Notes under the pieces: model-generated
The model's database searches: none
What the model saw: the letters and a program-made list of their open reading frames with translations, nothing else
What the model was told of the DNA's origin: nothing
Shown: positions 1 through 10,560 of the stretch, in pieces
Position numbering within the stretch: position 1 is the first letter of the stretch
How the letters are laid out: the number at the start of each line of letters is the position of its first letter
Program-made: the position numbers and the translations under genes
NCBI GenBank assembly: GCA_014647935.1
Contig: BMQD01000017.1
Location: 62,001-126,000 of the forward strand
Source of the DNA: Planomonospora parontospora
Lineage (GTDB): Bacteria > Actinomycetota > Actinomycetes > Streptosporangiales > Streptosporangiaceae
DNA: 64,000 bases
Direction of reading: 5' to 3'

Positions 1-50
1 GAGCCCGCGGTCCCGGGACGCACGGGGCGCGGAATATCCGCTGGGGGGAT

Positions 51-83
51 CGTCACGAGTGATGACAGACTTCACTCGTGACG
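51..83. promoter_or_regulatory. 12-bp perfect inverted repeat overlapping the MFS start codon
   Basis: The arm CGTCACGAGTGA (51-62) is repeated as its exact reverse complement at 72-83 with a 9-base spacer. The right arm contains the GTG start (78) of the permease gene. This is either an operator at the start of transcription or, in RNA, a hairpin hiding the start. An ATG at 62 opens a 13-codon frame that overlaps the permease start, so the true translation start deserves care. Confidence 0.6.
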
Positions 84-1499
84 ACAACCCCCTTGAGTCC
101 TGACATCTCCCCTCCGGGCCCGGATCGGGTCGCCGCCGTCCAGCGGCGGACGCTGGGCGTCCTGACCGCGGCGCAGATCACCAGCGGCATGGGCGTCGCC
201 GTGAGCTTCACCCTCAGCTCGGTGCTGGTCGCCAGGCTCTCCGGCTCCGAGGCGCTCGGCGGGCTGGCGGGCACCGCGGGCGTGCTCGGCGCCGCGCTGC
301 TCGCCCTGCCGACCGCCAAGGCCTCGGGCCGGGGCGGACGGCGGACGGGACTGACCCTGGCCTACGGCTGCGCGGCGCTCGGCTGCCTGATCTCCGTCAT
401 CGCCGTCACCGCCGGGTCGTGGCCCCTGCTCCTGGCCGGGCTGGTGCTGTTCGGCGGCGGCAGCGCGGGCAACCTGGCCTCGCGCTACTCGGCCACGGAC
501 CTGTCGCCCGCCGGGCACTCCGCCCGGCACCTGTCCTGGGTGGTCTGGGCGGCCACCGTGGGCTCGGTCGCCGGCCCCAACCTCGCCGAACCGGCCGACC
601 AGATCGGCCAGCGGCTCGGCCTGGCCCCGGGCGCCGGCCCGTTCGTGCTCGCCCTGCTGGGCTTCCTGCTCGCCCTGGGCATCCTGACCGCGGGCCTCCG
701 CCCGGACCCGCTGGTCCTGGCGCGCTCGCTCGCCGCGTCCGCGCGGAGCACCGGAACCGCCCCGGGCGCCACGGCCTCCGCCAGCACCGGCCCGGTCCCC
801 CCGTCCGCCGCGGCCACGCCGGCCGGCCCCGCCCACGGCGGCCCCACCGCACCCGTCACCTCGCCCGCCGCCGCGCCCTCCTCGCCCGCCGTGGAGACGG
901 TGGCGGCGGTGAAGCCCGCGGGGACCCTGCGCACCGCCTGGCGGACGCTGCTCGACTCCCCGGTGGCACTGCGGGCGATGGCCGCGATCGCGGTCAGCCA
1001 CACCGCCATGGTCTCGATCATGTCCATGACCCCGGTCCACCTCGACCACCACGGGGCCTCCGTCTCGGTCATCGGCCTGGTGATCAGCCTGCACATCGCG
1101 GGCATGTACCTGCTCTCCCCCGTGGTCGGCTGGCTCGCCGACCGGATCGGCCGGGTCCGGGTGCTCGTGCTCGGCATGGCCCTGCTGCTCGCCGCGTCCG
1201 TCCTGGCCGGTACGGCGGGCGAGCACGACGTCCCCCGGGTGACCGCCGGGCTGGTCCTGCTCGGAGTCGGCTGGTCCTGCGGCCTGGTCTCCGGCTCGGC
1301 GATGCTCACCGACGCCGTCCCGCTGGCCCGGCGCCCCGCCGTGCAGGGACTGTCCGACCTGGTGATGAACGTCTGCGGCGCGGCCGGCACGGTCGTCGCC
1401 GGAGTGATCGTGCAGGCTCTGTCCTACGGCGTGCTCGGCACGGCCGTGGCGGCCCTGGTCACCGCCACCGGCGCCTGGCTGGCCCTCGCCCGCCGCTGA
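78..1499 (+). CDS. MFS transporter
   Basis: The 473-residue product is an integral membrane protein with the hydrophobic pattern of the major facilitator superfamily: one block of transmembrane segments at residues ~25-215 and a second at ~300-470. They are separated by an Ala/Pro/Thr-rich cytoplasmic linker (~225-290) that is longer than usual. The loop VGWLADRIGRVR in the C-terminal half matches the MFS loop motif. The GTG at 78 is the first possible start, because an in-frame stop lies just upstream, and it is needed to keep the first helix. No clear Shine-Dalgarno sequence precedes it. The substrate cannot be read from the sequence; a drug or metabolite exporter is the default guess. It is convergent with the polymerase gene at 1587-3326. 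Confidence 0.85.
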   Translation: MTTTPLSPDISPPGPDRVAAVQRRTLGVLTAAQITSGMGVAVSFTLSSVLVARLSGSEALGGLAGTAGVLGAALLALPTAKASGRGGRRTGLTLAYGCAALGCLISVIAVTAGSWPLLLAGLVLFGGGSAGNLASRYSATDLSPAGHSARHLSWVVWAATVGSVAGPNLAEPADQIGQRLGLAPGAGPFVLALLGFLLALGILTAGLRPDPLVLARSLAASARSTGTAPGATASASTGPVPPSAAATPAGPAHGGPTAPVTSPAAAPSSPAVETVAAVKPAGTLRTAWRTLLDSPVALRAMAAIAVSHTAMVSIMSMTPVHLDHHGASVSVIGLVISLHIAGMYLLSPVVGWLADRIGRVRVLVLGMALLLAASVLAGTAGEHDVPRVTAGLVLLGVGWSCGLVSGSAMLTDAVPLARRPAVQGLSDLVMNVCGAAGTVVAGVIVQALSYGVLGTAVAALVTATGAWLALARR

Positions 1500-1515
1500 A
1501 CCGCCGCCCCGCGCC

Positions 1516-1567
1516 GCCGCATCCGGCTCCCGCGCCCCGGTCCTCGCCCGCCGCACCCGGCTCCCGC
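1516..1567. repeat. Short direct repeat between convergent genes
   Basis: An 18-base unit (GCCGCATCCGGCTCCCGC at 1516-1533) recurs at 1550-1567 with one mismatch in the 87-base gap between the MFS and polymerase genes. No strong hairpin is visible here. Confidence 0.5.
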
Positions 1568-1586
1568 CTCCGCCCGCCGGATCCCG

Positions 1587-3326
1587 TCACTTGGCGTCGG
1601 CGTAGCAGCGCACGGCGACGGCCTCCATCGGGAAGCGCACGGGGGTCGGGCCGAACAGCAGGCGGGTCGCCTCCTCCGCGGCCCGGCCGACCGCCTCGGC
1701 CACCTCGCCGGCCAGCTCCTGCGGGCAGTGCACCATCACCTCGTCGTGCTGGAAGAAGACCAGCCGGGCCGGGTCGGGCAGCAGCCCGCGCAGCACGGCC
1801 ATCAGGGCCAGCGCCCACTCGGCGGCCGTCGCCTGGACCACGAAGTTGCGGGTGAACCGGCCCCGGTCGCGGGCCGCCCGGCTCCCCTCCGGCCCGGAGA
1901 CCAGTTCGCGCCAGCGGGCCGAGGGCGGCGGGCAGGTGCGGCCCAGCCAGGAGCGGACCAGCCGGCCCTCCTCCCCCGCGCGGGCGGCGTCCTCCACGAA
2001 CCGGTAGGCCTCGGGGAAGCGCTGGCGCATCACGGCCAGCAGCTTGGGGGCGTCCCCGCTGGTCCCGCCGTACATCGCCGAGAGCATGGCGATCTTGGCG
2101 TGGTCGCGCTCGCCGCCGAACGCCCGGGCGAGCGCGTGGTACAGGTCCGCCTGCCCCGCCGCCCTGGCCAGGCCCCGGTCCCCGGCCATCGCGGCCAGCA
2201 CCCTGGGCTCCAGCTGGGCGGCGTCGGCGACGACCAGCGTCCAGCCCTCGTCGGCCACCACGACCCTGCGCATGGCCTTGTGGATCTGCAGTGCGCCGCC
2301 TCCGCTGGTCGCCCACCGACCGGTCACCACGCCGCCCACGACGTACTCCGGGCGGAAGCGGTCGTCGCGGACCCACTGGTCGGCCCAGGCCCAGCCGTGG
2401 AAGCTGTGGAACCTGGCCAACTCCCGGTAGGCCAGCAGGGGCGCGACGCCGGGATGGTCGATCTTTTTGAGCTCGTGCGCCCTGGCCGAGGAGACCGGCG
2501 TGCCGGCGGCCTTGAACGCCTTGACGATCTGCTGGACGGAGTCGGGGTTGAACGACGTGCCGAACACGGCCGTCACCTCGTCGGCCAGGGCCTGGAGCCT
2601 GGGCGGGCGCATACCGTGCACCGGGCGCGGGCCGAGCATCTCGGCCAGCAGCGCGTCGTGCAGGTCCCGCCGCCAGGGCATGCCGTCGTGGGCCATCTCC
2701 GCGGCGATCAGCGCTCCCGCCGACTCGGCCGCGACCAGCAGCCGGAACCGGCGCGGGTCGGCCGTCGCCTCGATCCGCCGGAGCTGGTCGGCGTGGACCT
2801 CGGCGACCAGCCCGGCGTCCGGCGGGGGCGGCCGCTCCTCCTCGAACAGGACGGCCTGCCGCGCCCCGGGCCCGTGGTGGCCCGCGTGGTCCTGCTCGTG
2901 GTCGTCGGGCACCGGCAGGCCGTGCAGCCGGGCGTGCGCCGCCCGGACCGACCGGGGCTCGCCGTACCGGCCCTCGTGCGCCAGGAGCAGGCCCTCGGTC
3001 AGCACGAGGTCGTGGCAGCGCGCGAGCCGCACCCCGCGCTCCAGCAGCGCCGGGTAGACCTCCCGCGTGTCGGCCCAGACCCAGCGCCCGGCCCCGCCGC
3101 CCGCTCCGCCGCGCCCCGCGCCGCGACCGCCCGGCCCCGCGCCGTCCTCGCTCCGTCCCGCGCCGCGCCCGTCTCCCCCGGCGGCCGGGTCCCCGGCGGG
3201 CCCGTTCCCCGCCCGCGTCTCCAGCTCCCGCACGGCCGCCGCCAGGTCCGCGACGGCCTCGGTCTCCTCCCCCGCCCGGCGGAGCAGGCCGGACCCGTCG
3301 GCCCCCGGCACGACCACGACGTTCAT
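1587..3326 (-). CDS. Bifunctional 3'-5' exonuclease/DNA polymerase (family A)
   Basis: The 579-residue product has the three polymerase motifs of family A DNA polymerases in its C-terminal half: motif A DAAQLEPRVLA, a motif B region HAKIAMLSAMYGG, and motif C QHDEVMVHCP. The segment GGVVTGRWATSGGGALQIHKAMRR before motif A matches the primer/template-binding part of the palm. The N-terminal ~230 residues correspond to the degenerate 3'-5' exonuclease-like domain seen in the short actinobacterial PolA paralogues. There is no 5'-3' exonuclease domain, so this is not the housekeeping PolA (about 900 residues). A repair or gap-filling role is inferred. An Ala/Gly/Arg-rich insert lies near residues 35-85. 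The start is an ATG at 3326. Confidence 0.88.
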   Translation of the reverse strand: MNVVVVPGADGSGLLRRAGEETEAVADLAAAVRELETRAGNGPAGDPAAGGDGRGAGRSEDGAGPGGRGAGRGGAGGGAGRWVWADTREVYPALLERGVRLARCHDLVLTEGLLLAHEGRYGEPRSVRAAHARLHGLPVPDDHEQDHAGHHGPGARQAVLFEEERPPPPDAGLVAEVHADQLRRIEATADPRRFRLLVAAESAGALIAAEMAHDGMPWRRDLHDALLAEMLGPRPVHGMRPPRLQALADEVTAVFGTSFNPDSVQQIVKAFKAAGTPVSSARAHELKKIDHPGVAPLLAYRELARFHSFHGWAWADQWVRDDRFRPEYVVGGVVTGRWATSGGGALQIHKAMRRVVVADEGWTLVVADAAQLEPRVLAAMAGDRGLARAAGQADLYHALARAFGGERDHAKIAMLSAMYGGTSGDAPKLLAVMRQRFPEAYRFVEDAARAGEEGRLVRSWLGRTCPPPSARWRELVSGPEGSRAARDRGRFTRNFVVQATAAEWALALMAVLRGLLPDPARLVFFQHDEVMVHCPQELAGEVAEAVGRAAEEATRLLFGPTPVRFPMEAVAVRCYADAK

Positions 3327-3361
3327 GCCCCCAGCGTGTCACGCGCCACCGACGGTTTCGA

Positions 3362-4879
3362 TCAGGCGAGCGGGATGAGGACCTCGTCTTCGAGCGGGGG
3401 TTCGATCTCCTGGGGCAGGCAGCCGGTGGCGGCGAAGCAGCGGATCCGCAGGGCCTGCGGAGTCACCGAGACGTGCAGGAAGCTCTTGAAGAACGGCGGG
3501 GTGTCCCAGTCGGACAGTTCCGACAGGTAGCGGTGGAAGACCTTGCCCACGGGCAGCCGGAGCGGCAGCGGCCAGGAGCCGAGCAGCCGCGCCGCCCACC
3601 GCATCCGCCGGGTGATCCGCACCCCGCCGATCGGCCGCGGCGGGGTGTTGCCGATCCGCTGGGACATCAGGCACACGGCCTCGTCCGGCGTGAGGTAGAG
3701 CCAGCGCATGCGCAGCCGCTCGCTGTAGAGCTTGCTGTAGAACGAGAGCGAGTCGCCGCGCAGCGGGTAGCACTTGTAGTCGTCCTCGTGCACGCCGCCG
3801 ACCGTGACCCTGGGGATGGTGTGGGTGGCGTGCGTGAACGCCCCCGAGCCGCCCGCCACGACGTACTGGATCGTCCGGTCGCCGACCTCGACCGGGAAGC
3901 GCTGGTAGTTGTGCACGTCCCCGCCGATGGCGGCGACGTAGTTGTGCCGGGGGTCGGTCACGATGTCGTCGATCGTGCCGCCGCCCTCCAGCTTCGACGG
4001 CTTGTACTCGTTGCGGACGTAGATGGGCTTGCCGGTGACCAGCACCTTGGGGCGCGGGTCCAGCGAGACCTGCCGGAGCCAGTCGGCCTGCTCCCGGTCG
4101 ATCGTGCCGGTGATCCCGGTGTCCACCCCCACGATGAGCAGGCCCGGGGCCTCCAGCACCCAGTACGGCCCCGGCTGCACGGCCCGCTGCTCGGGGGCGG
4201 AGCGGCGCTCGCGGGCGCGGGCCAGCCGCTCCTCGTCGATCGGCTCCGGCCTGCGCCAGAGCAGCCCGCGCAGCCCGGAGGGCGAGAGCCGGAACCCCTC
4301 CCGCCGCGCCTCCAGCGCCGGGGCGTCGCAGAAGACGCGCATGAAGCCGCCGAGCCCGTCGTACCAGTCGTGGTTGCCGGGGATCGCGTAGATCGGCGCC
4401 CGGTAGTCCTGGTAGGGGCGGAAGAACTTGTCGTCGTACTCGTCGCCGGCGCCGGTGGGGTAGACCACGTCGCTGGCGATGACCGCGAAGTCGGTGCTCT
4501 CGCCGATCCGGAGCATGCCGGGCACCACGGCGTACTGCGAGGCGTCGCCCTCGCCGGTGTCGCCGAGGAGCAGGAAGGAGAACTCCTCCCCCACCTCCAG
4601 CGGGATCCGGAGGGAGAGGTCGGCGCCCCGCGCCCGCTGCGCCGCCGTCCAGCGCGTCCGGACCTGCCCCGACGGGTCGCCGAACAGCGCGGCGAGGATC
4701 TCGTTGCGCGAGCGCCAGAGCGTGCGCGGGTTCAGCCAGGAGAACGACTCCGCGCCCGGCGGTCGCAGCCTGGCGAACTCTCCGATCTCCACGCAGTCCC
4801 AGCCCGCCCCTTCCTCCGAGATCCGCGAGGAGACCTCGCGCCCGCGCTCCGCCGCCCGCTTCACGTCGACCATGGTCAT
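3362..4879 (-). CDS. Metallophosphoesterase
   Basis: The 505-residue product has the calcineurin-like phosphoesterase signature in order: DTGEGD near residue 120, SDVVYPTG, GNHDWYDG, then GGDVHNYQ near the C-terminal third. These supply the Asp, Asn and His ligands of a dinuclear metal centre, so phosphoester hydrolysis is expected; the substrate is unknown. The open frame continues upstream past 5200, but that part overlaps the kinase gene and reads as shadow sequence. The ATG at 4879 (with another two codons in) starts just outside the kinase stop. No strong ribosome site is visible. A weak hydrophobic stretch near the C-terminus does not make a convincing membrane anchor. Confidence 0.85.
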   Translation of the reverse strand: MTMVDVKRAAERGREVSSRISEEGAGWDCVEIGEFARLRPPGAESFSWLNPRTLWRSRNEILAALFGDPSGQVRTRWTAAQRARGADLSLRIPLEVGEEFSFLLLGDTGEGDASQYAVVPGMLRIGESTDFAVIASDVVYPTGAGDEYDDKFFRPYQDYRAPIYAIPGNHDWYDGLGGFMRVFCDAPALEARREGFRLSPSGLRGLLWRRPEPIDEERLARARERRSAPEQRAVQPGPYWVLEAPGLLIVGVDTGITGTIDREQADWLRQVSLDPRPKVLVTGKPIYVRNEYKPSKLEGGGTIDDIVTDPRHNYVAAIGGDVHNYQRFPVEVGDRTIQYVVAGGSGAFTHATHTIPRVTVGGVHEDDYKCYPLRGDSLSFYSKLYSERLRMRWLYLTPDEAVCLMSQRIGNTPPRPIGGVRITRRMRWAARLLGSWPLPLRLPVGKVFHRYLSELSDWDTPPFFKSFLHVSVTPQALRIRCFAATGCLPQEIEPPLEDEVLIPLA

Positions 4880-4929
4880 ATTCTGGCCGCGATCTTGCGC
4901 GCGTGCGCCCGTTCGGGGAAGCGCGCCGG

Positions 4930-6570
<1,641 letters not shown>

Positions 6571-6714
6571 ATCGGACGATCTTAGGTTGGATGGATCATC
6601 CAATGGGCGAGAAGAGATGACATGACGCACTCGCTCCGGTAACGCACCGGCCTCCCGGAACGGCGAGGGGCTCCCCATCCCGCCCCCGCGCCCTCCCGCC
6701 GATCCACTCTGGAA

Positions 6715-6720
6715 TATAGT
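6715..6720 (+). promoter_or_regulatory. -10 box (TATAGT) for a leaderless start
   Basis: TATAGT ends 7 bases before the GTG start of the thioesterase gene at 6728, so the transcript should begin at or next to the start codon. No Shine-Dalgarno sequence is present. The remaining divergent gap 6571-6714 shows no other clear element. Confidence 0.55.
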
Positions 6721-6727
6721 TCTGTCC

Positions 6728-7135
6728 GTGTACGCGTACTGGGAGACGGTCCCCACCCGGTGGAAGGACAACGACGTCTACGGCCACATGAACAACACGG
6801 TCCACTACTCGCTGATGGACACGGTGATCAACACCTGGCTGATCAGGACCGCAGGTCTCGACATCCACGAGGGGGACGCCATCGGCCTGTGCGTGGAGTC
6901 GCACTGCGTCTACAAGGCGCCGGTCTCCTTCCCCGAACCCGTCCGGGTCGGCCTCAGGATCGGGAGGCTGGGCCGCTCCAGCGTCCGCTACGAGCTCGGC
7001 CTGTTCCGCGAGGACGGCGAGACGGTCGTGGCCGAGGGGCACTTCGTCCACGTGTTCGTGGACCGGGAGACCCGGCGGCCCGGCGAGATCCCGGCGCCGC
7101 TGCGCGCCGCCATGGAGAAACTGGTGATCACCTAG
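6728..7135 (+). CDS. Acyl-CoA thioesterase, 4HBT hot-dog family
   Basis: The 135-residue product is a single hot-dog domain. It starts with TRWKDNDVYGHMNN, the conserved D-x-D-x-x-G-H-x-N-N motif of 4-hydroxybenzoyl-CoA/acyl-CoA thioesterases, followed by HYSLMDTVINTWL. It should hydrolyse an acyl-CoA to free acid and CoA; chain preference is unknown. The stop codon is immediately followed by the ATG of the alcohol dehydrogenase gene (TAGATG), so the two are translationally coupled. An aldehyde/alcohol or aromatic acid route in which both enzymes act is a reasonable inference. Confidence 0.88.
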   Translation: MYAYWETVPTRWKDNDVYGHMNNTVHYSLMDTVINTWLIRTAGLDIHEGDAIGLCVESHCVYKAPVSFPEPVRVGLRIGRLGRSSVRYELGLFREDGETVVAEGHFVHVFVDRETRRPGEIPAPLRAAMEKLVIT

Positions 7136-8263
7136 ATGAGCACGTCCACCCGCGCCGCCGTCCTCGTCGAGTCGGGCCGCCCGGCCCCGTACGCCTCGTC
7201 GCGGCCCCTGGAGATCATGCCGCTGACGCTGGAGGCGCCCGGCCCCGGGGAGCTGCTCGTCCGGGTCCGCGCGGCGGGCCTGTGCCACTCCGACCTGTCG
7301 GTGATCGACGGCTCCCGACTCCGGCCGCTCCCGATGGCCCTCGGCCACGAGGCCGCGGGCGAGGTCGTGGAGGCCGGCCAGGGCGCCGAGTTCGCCCCCG
7401 GCGACCACGTGGTGCTGTCCTTCGTGCCCGCCTGCGGGCACTGCCCGCGCTGCGTGGCGGGCCGTCCCGCGCTGTGCGAGCCGGGCGCCGCGGCCAACGG
7501 GAGCGGCACCCTGCTCGGCGGCGGCCTGCGCTTCGCCGCCGCCGACGGCGCCCGCCCCCGGCACCACCTCGGCGTCTCGGCCTTCTCGGAGTACACCGTG
7601 GTCTCGGCCCGCTCCGCGGTGAAGATCGACCCCGAGCTGCCCTTCGAGATCGCGGCCCTGTTCGGCTGCGCCGTGCTGACCGGGGCGGGAGCCGCGTTCT
7701 ACAGCGCCGGCGTCTCCCCCGGCGACGGCGTCGCGGTGTTCGGCCTGGGCGGTGTGGGACTGGCCGCGCTGCTGGCCGCCAAGGCCGCCGGAGCCGCCAC
7801 CCTGGTGGCGGTGGACGTGGTCGGCGCGAAGCTGGAGCTGGCGCGCAGGCTCGGCGCGACGCACACCGTCGCGGGCGGCCCGGACGCCGTCGAGGCGATC
7901 CGGGAGATCACCGGCGGCGGGGCGGAGAAGGTCGTCGACACCACCGGGGTCGTCCCGGTCCTGGAGCAGGCCTACCGGGCCACCGCGCGGGGCGGCACGA
8001 CGGTCACCGTCGGCCTGCCCGACCCCTCCCGCGAGCTCACCCTGCCCGCGCTCAGCCTGGTCGCCGAGGAGCGCACGCTGCGCGGCAGCTACCTCGGCTC
8101 GTGCGTCCCGCGCCGGGACGTGCCGCGCTTCGTCGGCATGTACCGCGCCGGGGTGCTCCCGGTGGACGCCCTGCTGTCGCACCGGCTTACGCTGGATGAG
8201 GTGAACGAGGGCTTCGACCGCCTGCACACCGGCGAGGCGGTCCGCCAGGTGATCGTGATGTGA
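7136..8263 (+). CDS. Zinc-dependent alcohol dehydrogenase (MDR family)
   Basis: The 375-residue product has the medium-chain dehydrogenase layout. The catalytic zinc site is GLCHSD plus GHEAAGEVV. The structural zinc loop CGHCPRCVAGRPALC has four cysteines. The Rossmann motif is GLGGVGLAALLAAKAAGA. The acidic residue at the end of the second beta strand (VAVDVVG) suggests NAD(H). Overall form resembles class III/aryl-alcohol and mycothiol-linked dehydrogenases, but the substrate cannot be assigned. It is the second gene of a three-gene operon and overlaps the reading frame that leads into the next gene. Confidence 0.9.
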   Translation: MSTSTRAAVLVESGRPAPYASSRPLEIMPLTLEAPGPGELLVRVRAAGLCHSDLSVIDGSRLRPLPMALGHEAAGEVVEAGQGAEFAPGDHVVLSFVPACGHCPRCVAGRPALCEPGAAANGSGTLLGGGLRFAAADGARPRHHLGVSAFSEYTVVSARSAVKIDPELPFEIAALFGCAVLTGAGAAFYSAGVSPGDGVAVFGLGGVGLAALLAAKAAGAATLVAVDVVGAKLELARRLGATHTVAGGPDAVEAIREITGGGAEKVVDTTGVVPVLEQAYRATARGGTTVTVGLPDPSRELTLPALSLVAEERTLRGSYLGSCVPRRDVPRFVGMYRAGVLPVDALLSHRLTLDEVNEGFDRLHTGEAVRQVIVM

Positions 8264-8319
8264 CGGGGACCCCGGAAGGCGGGGCCTCCACGCCGGAGGC
8301 GATCGACGACAGGAGGGCG

Positions 8320-8820
8320 ATGCAGACCTTCCTCCCCTACCCGGACTTCGACGCCACCGCGCGCGTCCTCGACCCGCTCCGCCTGGGCAAGCAGCGGGTC
8401 GAGACGCTGCAGATCCTGCGCGCGCTGACCGTCCACGGGTACGGCTGGCGCAACCACCCCGCGGTGAAGATGTGGACCGGCTACGAGGAGGCCCTGGTCC
8501 GGTACGGCCTGCAGATCTGCGGCCACTGGTGCGCCACGGGCCGGGCCGACACCTGCTCGGCCACCATGGCCGGAGAGCTGGCCGAGCGCTGCGGCGTCGC
8601 CTCCCCCCGCTCCCAGCCGGAGCTGGCGGCCGCCGGCGAACTGCCGCCCTGGCTGGGGGACCCGGCCTTCCACCGCAGCCACCGCTCGTCGCTGCTGCGC
8701 AAGGCCCCCGAGCTGTACCGCCCCGCCTTCGGCGACGAGCCGGACGACCTGCCGTACGTCTGGCCCGCCTCCGACCGGCCCCCGTCGTGCCCGCCGGATC
8801 CGGCGGGCCCGCCCGGCTGA
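8320..8820 (+). CDS. MSMEG_6728-family protein (pyrimidine-dimer glycosylase-like fold)
   Basis: The 166-residue product begins MQTFLPYPDF and contains DPLRLGKQRVETLQIL and HPAVKMWTGYEEAL, the hallmarks of the actinobacterial MSMEG_6728 family, which is distantly related to phage-type pyrimidine dimer DNA glycosylases. Activity is not established for this protein. The frame is open from a GTG at 8260 that overlaps the dehydrogenase stop, but an AGGAGG at 8311-8316 and the family's usual N-terminus favour ATG 8320. The spacing of 3 bases is short. It is the last gene of the thioesterase-dehydrogenase operon. Confidence 0.75.
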   Translation: MQTFLPYPDFDATARVLDPLRLGKQRVETLQILRALTVHGYGWRNHPAVKMWTGYEEALVRYGLQICGHWCATGRADTCSATMAGELAERCGVASPRSQPELAAAGELPPWLGDPAFHRSHRSSLLRKAPELYRPAFGDEPDDLPYVWPASDRPPSCPPDPAGPPG

Positions 8821-8879
8821 CGGGCCGGTCCCCATCGGACCCCTACCTGGGCGGGCCCGGCGGGAGCCCTCCGCAGGAC

Positions 8880-8909
8880 CCGGCCCGGTCCCGCGACAGG
8901 CCGGGCCGG
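8880..8909. terminator. Possible bidirectional hairpin
   Basis: CCGGCCCGG (8880-8888) pairs with CCGGGCCGG (8901-8909) across 12 bases, in the convergent gap 8821-8945. There is no T tract; termination is inferred from position only. Confidence 0.35.
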
Positions 8910-8945
8910 AGGACCGGCACAACGGGCCGGGCCGGGCCGGCGCGG

Positions 8946-10544
8946 TCAGGGGATCAGCACCCCGGGGTTGAGCACGCCGGCGGGGTCGAGCCGCTCCTTG
9001 ATCCCGCGCAGGACCTCCACGCCCAGCTCGCCGATCTCGGCGGCGTAGGCCTCACGGTGGTCGCGGCCGACGCCGTGGTGGTGCGAGATCGTGCCGCCCG
9101 CCGCGACGATCGCCTCGTTGGCCGCCCGCTTGGCCGCCGCCCACTGGGCGAGCGGGTCGCCGCTCTGCGCGGTGACGACGGTGAAGTACAGCGAGGCACC
9201 GGTGGCGTACACGTGGGAGATGTGGCACATCACCAGCGGCGAGCCGAGCGCGCCGTGCAGCGCCAGCCGTACGGCGTCGTAGAGGCGGGGCAGGCCGGAC
9301 CAGAAGACGGCCGTCTCCAGCGTCTCCACGGTGGCCCCGGCGGCGAGCAGCGAGTCCCGCAGGTAGGGGGCCGAGTAGCGGCCGTGCTCCCAGGCGTCGC
9401 CGGGCCCGGGTCCCAGGCAGGTCCCGCCGAGACCGGTCAGCGCCTCGGCGGCCCGGTCGCGGCGCTCAGCCGCCTCGGCCGCCTCCCCCTCGTAGCCGGC
9501 GATCACCAGACAGCCCCCCTCGGCCGCCGCACCGCCGATCTCGCCCGGCTTGGCCAGGCCGACCATCGTCTCGGTCTCGTCGGACAGGCGCAGCACGGTG
9601 GGGACGGGACCGTCCTGGGCCAGGCGCCGCAGCGCGGCCGCGCCCTCCGCGAAGGTGGGGAACCGCCAGCCCTCGTAGATCCGGGCGGCCGGGACCGGCC
9701 GCACCCGCAGCCGGAGCGAGGTGATCACCCCGAAGGCGCCCTCCGAGCCGAGCACCACCTGGCGCAGGTCCGGGCCCGCCGCGGACTTGGGCGCGCGGCC
9801 CAGTTCCAGGGTGCCGCGCGGGGTGGCCGCGGTCAGGCCGACGACCATGTCGTCGAAGCGGCCGTACCCGGCGGAGGCCTGGCCGCTGGAGCGGGCCGCG
9901 GCGAAACCGCCCAGCGTGGCGTACTCGAACGACTGCGGGAAGTGGCCCAGCGTGAGGCCGCGGGCGGCGAGCAGCTCCTCCGCCTGCGGCGCGCGCAGGC
10001 CGGGCTCCAGCTCCGCGACCATCGACTCGGTGTCCACCGCGACCAGCCGGTTCAGCCGGGCCAGGTCGAGGGCGACCACCCCGGCGAAGCCCTCGCGGAC
10101 CGGGGTCAGGCCGCCGACGACGGAGGTGCCCCCGCCGAACGGGACCACCGCGACCCGGTGCGCGGCGCAGATGCGCAGCAGCTCCAGCACCTCGGCGTGC
10201 GAGCCGGGCAGCACCACCGCGTCGGGCGCGTCGGAGCCGTCCCCGGCGCGCAGGCGCAGCAGGTCGGGCGTGGACCTGCCCCGGGTGCGCCGGATCCTCG
10301 CCTCGTCGTCGCAGCGCACGTGGCCGGGGCCGACGACGCCGCGCAGCTCGTCGAGGACCTGCCCGGGCAGGGCCGGGGCGGGCAGCCGCACCTCGTCCAG
10401 GCGGACCGCGGTGGTCTCGGGCGGGCGCACGCCCAGCAGGTCCGCCAGCAGCCCGCGGATCGGCTCGGGCAGGTCGGCGGCCCGGGCGGGGTCGCCCCAG
10501 CCGGACCAGAGCATCGGTTCGGCGGCGGTCTTCGGAATCTCCAC
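8946..10544 (-). CDS. FAD-binding oxidase, alkyl-DHAP synthase-like
   Basis: The product (532 residues from GTG 10544) is a PCMH-type flavoprotein. The FAD-binding half carries PDAVVLPGSHAEV, VPFGGGTSVVGG and the segment ATLGGFAAARSSGQASAGYGRFDDMV. The C-terminal half has the cap domain and SHHHGVGRDH near residue 490, which matches the active-site histidine cluster of alkyldihydroxyacetonephosphate synthases. In eukaryotes that enzyme exchanges the acyl chain of acyl-DHAP for a fatty alcohol in ether-lipid synthesis; bacterial homologues may be simple hydroxy-acid or glycerol-phosphate-linked oxidases. It is divergent from, and only 16 bases away from, the TetR-glpD operon, so a shared glycerophosphate-related role is likely. 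Confidence 0.82.
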   Translation of the reverse strand: MEIPKTAAEPMLWSGWGDPARAADLPEPIRGLLADLLGVRPPETTAVRLDEVRLPAPALPGQVLDELRGVVGPGHVRCDDEARIRRTRGRSTPDLLRLRAGDGSDAPDAVVLPGSHAEVLELLRICAAHRVAVVPFGGGTSVVGGLTPVREGFAGVVALDLARLNRLVAVDTESMVAELEPGLRAPQAEELLAARGLTLGHFPQSFEYATLGGFAAARSSGQASAGYGRFDDMVVGLTAATPRGTLELGRAPKSAAGPDLRQVVLGSEGAFGVITSLRLRVRPVPAARIYEGWRFPTFAEGAAALRRLAQDGPVPTVLRLSDETETMVGLAKPGEIGGAAAEGGCLVIAGYEGEAAEAAERRDRAAEALTGLGGTCLGPGPGDAWEHGRYSAPYLRDSLLAAGATVETLETAVFWSGLPRLYDAVRLALHGALGSPLVMCHISHVYATGASLYFTVVTAQSGDPLAQWAAAKRAANEAIVAAGGTISHHHGVGRDHREAYAAEIGELGVEVLRGIKERLDPAGVLNPGVLIP

Positions 10545-10560
10545 CCCTACACTGTGACAT
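10545..10560. promoter_or_regulatory. Minimal divergent promoter between flavoprotein and TetR genes
   Basis: Only 16 bases separate the two start codons. TACACT (10548-10553) ends 7 bases before the TetR ATG, a leaderless arrangement. TGTGAC (10553-10558) and GTCACA (10574-10579) form a spaced inverted repeat that enters the TetR coding region and could be the autoregulatory operator. Confidence 0.45.

Noticed and set aside
1587-3326. Housekeeping DNA polymerase I
   Set aside because: At 579 residues it lacks the 5'-3' exonuclease domain and is far shorter than PolA; it belongs with the short actinobacterial paralogues.
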